A stretch of 8,872 bases of DNA from Kiloniellales bacterium (GTDB taxonomy: Bacteria; Pseudomonadota; Alphaproteobacteria; Kiloniellales; JAKSDN01): the NCBI GenBank assembly GCA_022360075.1, contig JAKSDN010000290.1:1-8872 (forward strand), given 5' to 3'. Positions 5,252-8,872 of this stretch are shown here, one piece after another. The position numbers and the translations under genes are program-made. Each line of letters begins with the position of its first letter. Positions within the stretch are counted from its first letter, which is position 1. The notes under the pieces were generated by a model. It was not told the origin of the DNA, made no database searches, and worked only from the letters and a program-made list of their open reading frames with translations.

Positions 5252-5896
5252 GTGGCAGACATTTTCCGCGAAGTAGACGAAGAGCTGAGGCAGGATCAGC
5301 TCAAGCAGATCTGGAAGCGCTACGGGCGCCTGATCGTCGCCGCGATGGTCGCGGTGGTGCTCGCGGTGGGCGGTTTCCAGGCTTGGAAGGCCTGGGACCT
5401 GCGCCAGCGCACGGCACTTTCCGACCGTTTCGCCGACGCCCTGGGCCAGGCGGACTCCGGCGATACGGCAGCGGCCGAGGAGGCCCTGGCGGCGATCGCT
5501 GCCGAGACCAGCGGCGGCTACGGCACGCTGGCGGCCTTCGCCCAAGCGCGCCTGCGGGCCGAGACGGGCGATACGGCGGGCGCGGCGGCGCTCTGGGAGC
5601 GCGTTGCCCAGGAGGAGGCCGAGGGCTCGCCCCTGCAGCGCATCGCCGTTCTGCTTGCGATCATGCATCAGGTCGACGACGGTGACGCCGCCGCGCTCGA
5701 GACGCGCCTCGCGCCCCTGACCAAGGCCGGAGAGGCCTTCAGACCGACGGCGCTGGAGCTGACCGCGATCCTGGCCCTGCGCCAAGGCGATCGCGCGCGT
5801 GCGCGCGAGACCTATGCCCTGATCGTCGACGATCTCGCCGCGCCGGCCGGCCTACGGGCTCGCGCCGCGCAGATGATCGAAGCGCTCGCCGAGTAG
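5252..5896 (+). CDS. TPR_21/YfgM-like inner-membrane protein
   Basis: The product has 214 residues. A conserved charged cytoplasmic head (IFREVDEELRQDQLKQIW, 4-21) is followed by one transmembrane helix (about 25-46) and an alanine-rich helical periplasmic domain with weak TPR-like helix pairs (about 55-212). This is the layout of the TPR_21 family that includes E. coli YfgM, an inner-membrane protein that associates with the SecYEG translocon and periplasmic chaperones. The role here is inferred from that relative. The start is a GTG at 5252 with AGGA at 5242-5245; the conserved head begins right there, and the next methionine (residue 32) would fall inside the membrane helix. bamB begins 18 nt after its stop, so the two are probably co-transcribed. 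YfgM and BamB are neighbours in gammaproteobacteria as well. Confidence 0.87.
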   Translation: MADIFREVDEELRQDQLKQIWKRYGRLIVAAMVAVVLAVGGFQAWKAWDLRQRTALSDRFADALGQADSGDTAAAEEALAAIAAETSGGYGTLAAFAQARLRAETGDTAGAAALWERVAQEEAEGSPLQRIAVLLAIMHQVDDGDAAALETRLAPLTKAGEAFRPTALELTAILALRQGDRARARETYALIVDDLAAPAGLRARAAQMIEALAE

Positions 5897-5914
5897 GCCG
5901 CGGACGGATCCTCC

Positions 5915-7237
5915 ATGTCGTTACGACCGACGCTATTCCTTGTCTTGGCGCTGGGCCTGGCCGGCTGCGGCATCGACGAGATCTTCGAAGGCGAACAGGA
6001 TCCGCCGCTTCCGGGCCAGCGGATCTCCGTCCTCGCCCTCGATGCCTCGCTCGAAGCCGACCCCAGCGTGGCGGACCTCGAGGTGCGCCTGCCCCAGCCC
6101 TACGTGAACGACACCTGGGCGCAGGCCGGCGGCAGCGCCAATCACGCCATGTACCACCTCGCGCTCGGCGCGCCGCTCAGCATCGCCTGGACCGCCGACA
6201 TCGGCAGCGGCTCCAGCGACGAGCGCCAGCTTCTGGCCCAGCCGATCATCTCCGGCAATCGCGTTTTCACCATGGATTCCGTCTCCGTCGTGACCGCCTT
6301 CGAGGCCGCGACCGGGCGTGAGATCTGGCAGGTCGACCTGGAGCTCGAGGACGAGGACGAGGGCTTTTTCGGCGGCGGGATCGCTTTCGACGAGGGGCGG
6401 CTCTACGTCACCACCGGCTACGCCCAGGTCTACGCGCTGGACGCGGCGAGTGGCCGCGTGATCTGGCGCCAGGGCGTGCCGGCACCGGTCCGGGCCGCGC
6501 CGACGGTGACCGCCGGCCGGATCTACGTCCTGACCGTCGACAACCAGCTCTTCGCCATGGCGGCCGATGACGGGCGGCGGCTCTGGGAGCACAGCGGCCT
6601 TCAGGAGACCGCCGGCCTGGTCGGCACCGCGAGCCCGGCCGTCTCCGGCTCGACCGTCGTCGTGCCCTACTCTTCGGGCGAGATCTTCGGCATCCTGGCC
6701 GAGAACGGGCGGGTGCTCTGGAACGACAGCCTGTCGGCGATCCGGCGGGTCGATCCGATTGCCGATCTGGCTCACATCCGAGGACAGCCCGTCATCGATC
6801 GCGGCCTGGTCGTGGCGATCAGCCACTCCGGGCGCATGGTGGCGATCGACGAGCGGCGCGGCGCCCGCGCCTGGGACGTCGATCTCGGCGGCATCGAGAT
6901 GCCCTGGGTGGCGGGCGACTTCATCTATGTCGTCACCAACGACGCTCAGGTCGTCTGCCTGACCCGCCGGGAGGGGCGTATCCGCTGGGTCCAGCAGCTC
7001 GACCGCTTCGAGGATCCCGAGGATCTGGAGGACCCGATCCAGTGGGTCGGACCGGTGCTCGGCGGTGACCGGCTGATCGTGGCCGGCTCGCACGAGGAAG
7101 CGGTCTCGATTTCGCCCTACACCGGCCAGCTTCTCGGCTCCATCGAGCTGCCGGACTCGCCGGCGATGGCGCCCGTGGTTGCCGACAACACGCTGTTCTT
7201 CCTGACCAACGATGCGACGCTGGTCGCTTTGAAATAG
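5915..7237 (+). CDS. bamB: Outer-membrane protein assembly factor BamB (PQQ-like beta-propeller lipoprotein)
   Basis: BamB is a lipoprotein partner of BamA in the complex that folds beta-barrel proteins into the outer membrane. This 440-residue protein has a short signal with lipobox LAGC, so Cys18 is the lipidation site, placing it on the periplasmic face. The rest is a beta-propeller made of PQQ-like repeats with a G-x-x-x-W signature. Examples are TGREIW (133-138), SGRVIW (179-184), DGRRLW (219-224), NGRVLW (264-269), RGARAW (315-320) and EGRIRW (353-358), with a looser TGQLLG copy at 403-408. That gives about seven or eight blades, as in BamB. It is longer than E. coli BamB (about 390 residues), partly because of an N-terminal linker (19-65) and an acidic insert (ELEDEDE, 142-148). 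It lies between the YfgM-like gene and der, the expected order. Confidence 0.92.
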   Translation: MSLRPTLFLVLALGLAGCGIDEIFEGEQDPPLPGQRISVLALDASLEADPSVADLEVRLPQPYVNDTWAQAGGSANHAMYHLALGAPLSIAWTADIGSGSSDERQLLAQPIISGNRVFTMDSVSVVTAFEAATGREIWQVDLELEDEDEGFFGGGIAFDEGRLYVTTGYAQVYALDAASGRVIWRQGVPAPVRAAPTVTAGRIYVLTVDNQLFAMAADDGRRLWEHSGLQETAGLVGTASPAVSGSTVVVPYSSGEIFGILAENGRVLWNDSLSAIRRVDPIADLAHIRGQPVIDRGLVVAISHSGRMVAIDERRGARAWDVDLGGIEMPWVAGDFIYVVTNDAQVVCLTRREGRIRWVQQLDRFEDPEDLEDPIQWVGPVLGGDRLIVAGSHEEAVSISPYTGQLLGSIELPDSPAMAPVVADNTLFFLTNDATLVALK

Positions 7238-7302
7238 TCCGTTCCGCGGGGCCGGGCACGCCCGCGCCCAAGGATCGATCCGCGCTTCGACAGGCCGCAG
7301 CC

Positions 7303-8676
7303 ATGCCCTTCACCGTCGCCATTCTCGGCCGGCCGAACGTCGGGAAGTCGACGCTCTTCAACCGCTTGGTCGGGCGCCGGCTGGCGCTGGTCGACGACGA
7401 GCCGGGCGTCACCCGCGACCGGCGCGAGGGCGAGGCCCGGCTCTATGATCTGAAGTTCCGCGTATTCGACACGGCGGGCCTCGAGGAGGCCTTCGACGAC
7501 AGCCTCGAGGCCCGGATGCGCACCCAGACCGAGCGCGCCCTCTCTGACTCGGATCTCGCCCTGCTGCTGATCGACGCGCGCGCCGGCCTGACTCCTTTGG
7601 ACGAGCACTTCGCCAACTGGCTGCGCCGTGCCGCTACCCCCGTCGTCCTGGTCGCCAACAAGTGCGAGGGCGGGGCGGGCGAGCCCGGCCTGCTCGAGGC
7701 CTACCGGCTCGGGCTTGGCGATCCGGTGCCCTTCTCGGCGGAGCATGGCCTGGGCCTGAGCGATCTGCACGACGCCATCCGCGACCACATCGCGGAACCG
7801 GATGAGGACGTCGATCCGGACTCGGCGCTCTCCGAGGAAGAGACCGGGGGGCCGTTGCAGCTCGCCGTCGTCGGCCGGCCCAACGTCGGCAAGTCGACCC
7901 TGATCAACCGGCTGATCGGCGAGGAGCGGCTGCTCACCGGCCCGGAAGCCGGCATCACCCGCGATTCGATCGCCGTCGAGTGGGTACACAAGGGCCGCAA
8001 GTTGCGCCTGATCGACACCGCCGGCATGCGCCGCCGTGCGCGAGTCACTGCAAAGTTGGAGAAGCTCTCGGTCGCCGACGGCTTGCGCGCGCTGCGCTTC
8101 GCCCATGTCGTGGTGCTGCTGGTCGATGCCGACGACCCGCTGGAGAAGCAGGACCTCACCATCGCCCGTATGGTCGTCGAGGAGGGCCGGGGCCTGGTGA
8201 TCGGCGTCAACAAGTGGGACGCTTGCGCCGACCGCCAGGCGACGCTGGCCAAGGTCCGTGACCGCCTGGCGCGCTCCCTGCCGCAGTCGAAGGGCGTGCC
8301 TGTGGTGACCCTCTCGGCCCTGCAGGGGCGCAACCTGGACCGCCTGCTCGATGCCGTCTTCGCGCTCTACGACGTCTGGAACCGCCGCGTGCCGACCAGC
8401 GATCTCAACCGCTGGCTGGAGGCGGTCACCGAGAGCCATCCGCCGCCTGTCGCCCAAGGCCGCCGGGTCCGCCTGAAGTACATCACCCAGGCCCGCACGC
8501 GCCCGCCGACCTTCGCGATCTCGTGCAGCCGGCCCGACGCTTTGCCCGGCAGCTATCTCCGCTACCTGGAGAACGCCCTGCGCGAGGACTTCGACCTGCC
8601 CGGCACGCCGATCCGCATCCACCTGAAGAAGGGCGAGAACCCTTACGCGAAGCGGGGGCGGGGTGCGCGGCGCTAG
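7303..8676 (+). CDS. der: Ribosome assembly GTPase Der (EngA)
   Basis: Der is an essential GTPase with two tandem G domains that helps mature the 50S ribosomal subunit. This 457-residue protein is of normal alphaproteobacterial length. Domain 1 (about 3-165) has GRPNVGKST (9-17), DTAG (56-59) and NKCE (119-122). An acidic linker follows (about 165-182). Domain 2 (about 185-355) has GRPNVGKST (191-199), DTAG (238-241) and NKWD (303-306). A KH-like RNA-binding domain occupies about 360-445, followed by a basic tail (KRGRGARR). In domain 1 the guanine-specificity motif carries E in place of D, a conservative change. The ATG at 7303 begins directly at the conserved [16 protein letters not shown]. 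There are 65 nt after bamB, so the gene may share its transcript. No convincing terminator follows; a group II intron begins 60 nt after the stop. Confidence 0.98.
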   Translation: MPFTVAILGRPNVGKSTLFNRLVGRRLALVDDEPGVTRDRREGEARLYDLKFRVFDTAGLEEAFDDSLEARMRTQTERALSDSDLALLLIDARAGLTPLDEHFANWLRRAATPVVLVANKCEGGAGEPGLLEAYRLGLGDPVPFSAEHGLGLSDLHDAIRDHIAEPDEDVDPDSALSEEETGGPLQLAVVGRPNVGKSTLINRLIGEERLLTGPEAGITRDSIAVEWVHKGRKLRLIDTAGMRRRARVTAKLEKLSVADGLRALRFAHVVVLLVDADDPLEKQDLTIARMVVEEGRGLVIGVNKWDACADRQATLAKVRDRLARSLPQSKGVPVVTLSALQGRNLDRLLDAVFALYDVWNRRVPTSDLNRWLEAVTESHPPPVAQGRRVRLKYITQARTRPPTFAISCSRPDALPGSYLRYLENALREDFDLPGTPIRIHLKKGENPYAKRGRGARR

Positions 8677-8736
8677 GTGTTGGCCAGAGTTCTTAGTTCG
8701 GATAGCGGTTCTGTTGGAAGGGCATTTCTCTTCGTT
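8677..8736 (+). other. Short 5' exon between der and the second group II intron
   Basis: These 60 bases separate the der stop from the intron start. GC content is about half, clearly lower than in the neighbouring genes. The last bases before the junction (TTCGTT) are where the intron's EBS1 guide should pair, and the region just upstream would hold the IBS2 site; the matching guides lie outside the window. No terminator hairpin with a T-tract is visible. Confidence 0.6.
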
Positions 8737-8872
8737 GTGTGCCTGGCATGGCCCTGATCTAGGAGGAGAGAGTTCTCTACGAGCCGTAACGACCGGAATC
8801 GTTAGCCGGAGGCAACTGCGCCGCCGCGAGGCGGGGTGGGGAGGAAGCCCGAGGCGAAATCCGGAGCGGACG
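8737..8872 (+). mobile_element. Group II intron, 5' portion (continues beyond the right edge)
   Basis: The sequence begins GTGTGCC TGGCATGG, the GUGYG 5' splice-site signature followed by a start that closely resembles bacterial introns I know beginning GTGCGCCCGGCATGGG. The downstream order also fits domain I of those introns. There is a purine-rich GAGAGAG/TTCTCT hairpin region (about 8763-8778), then a 6-bp hairpin TAACGA (8787-8792)/TCGTTA (8799-8804) followed by AGCC. Next comes CCGCC (8821-8825)/GGCGG (8830-8834) capped by the GNRA tetraloop GCGA, and then a GGAGGAAGC segment (about 8840-8848). No reading frame is expected in this part; the reverse transcriptase would lie beyond the edge. 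It has the same orientation as the left intron, but the two visible parts do not overlap, so I cannot tell whether they are copies of one element. The call rests on remembered family structure plus the hairpins seen. Confidence 0.83.

Noticed and set aside
5933..7093. 386-codon minus-strand open frame opposite bamB
   Set aside because: It is a shadow of a protein with a clear lipobox and PQQ-like repeats on the plus strand.
7272..7281. Perfect 10-bp palindrome GGATCGATCC between bamB and der
   Set aside because: It is short, isolated and not placed like an operator; such palindromes are expected by chance.
7117..8622. 501-codon minus-strand open frame opposite bamB/der
   Set aside because: It is the complement of der, whose two G domains are unmistakable on the plus strand; the translated antisense has no known motif.
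8677..8760. Possible short gene starting with GTG directly after the der stop and interrupted by the intron
   Set aside because: There are only 20 codons before the intron, codon choice is unlike the neighbours and no family is recognisable; a noncoding 5' exon is simpler.

Overview
The window is GC-rich DNA from an alphaproteobacterium, most like the Rhodospirillales and relatives. The placement rests on a DUF2794 protein (a family I know mainly from alphaproteobacteria), on a TPR_21/YfgM-like anchor protein with the typical alphaproteobacterial N-terminus, and on the gene order TPR_21 - bamB - der. It holds ordinary chromosomal genes bounded on both sides by pieces of group II introns.

Left edge (1-216): the 3' end of a group II intron on the + strand. 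It contains the last 41 codons of the intron-encoded reverse transcriptase/maturase, a recognisable domain V, and a domain VI with a bulged branch-point A; the inferred 3' splice junction is 216|217. A 58-bp imperfect palindrome follows at 223-280. Positions 329-1570 carry three small minus-strand genes: a zinc-ribbon-like protein, a DUF2794 protein and a small lipoprotein. The lipoprotein diverges from a plus-strand PRX_like1/thioredoxin-fold protein (1760-2311).

Middle (2511-5033): a 625-residue PAS-GGDEF-EAL protein whose two catalytic domains look intact. It converges on, and overlaps by 33 bp, a minus-strand Fe(II)/2-oxoglutarate oxygenase-like protein.

Right part (5252-8676): a plus-strand run encoding an inner-membrane TPR_21/YfgM-like protein, the outer-membrane assembly lipoprotein BamB, and the two-domain ribosome-assembly GTPase Der. 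In gammaproteobacteria the same trio (yfgM-bamB-der) lies together, linking envelope protein assembly and ribosome maturation.

Right edge (8737-8872): sixty bases after der, the sequence becomes the 5' end of a second + strand group II intron. It starts GTGTG and has domain I hairpins, one capped by a GNRA loop; its remainder lies outside the window. Apart from the introns I see no mobile element, CRISPR array, tRNA or rRNA. I found no convincing new multi-gene system; the most interesting content is the pair of intron ends and their junctions.
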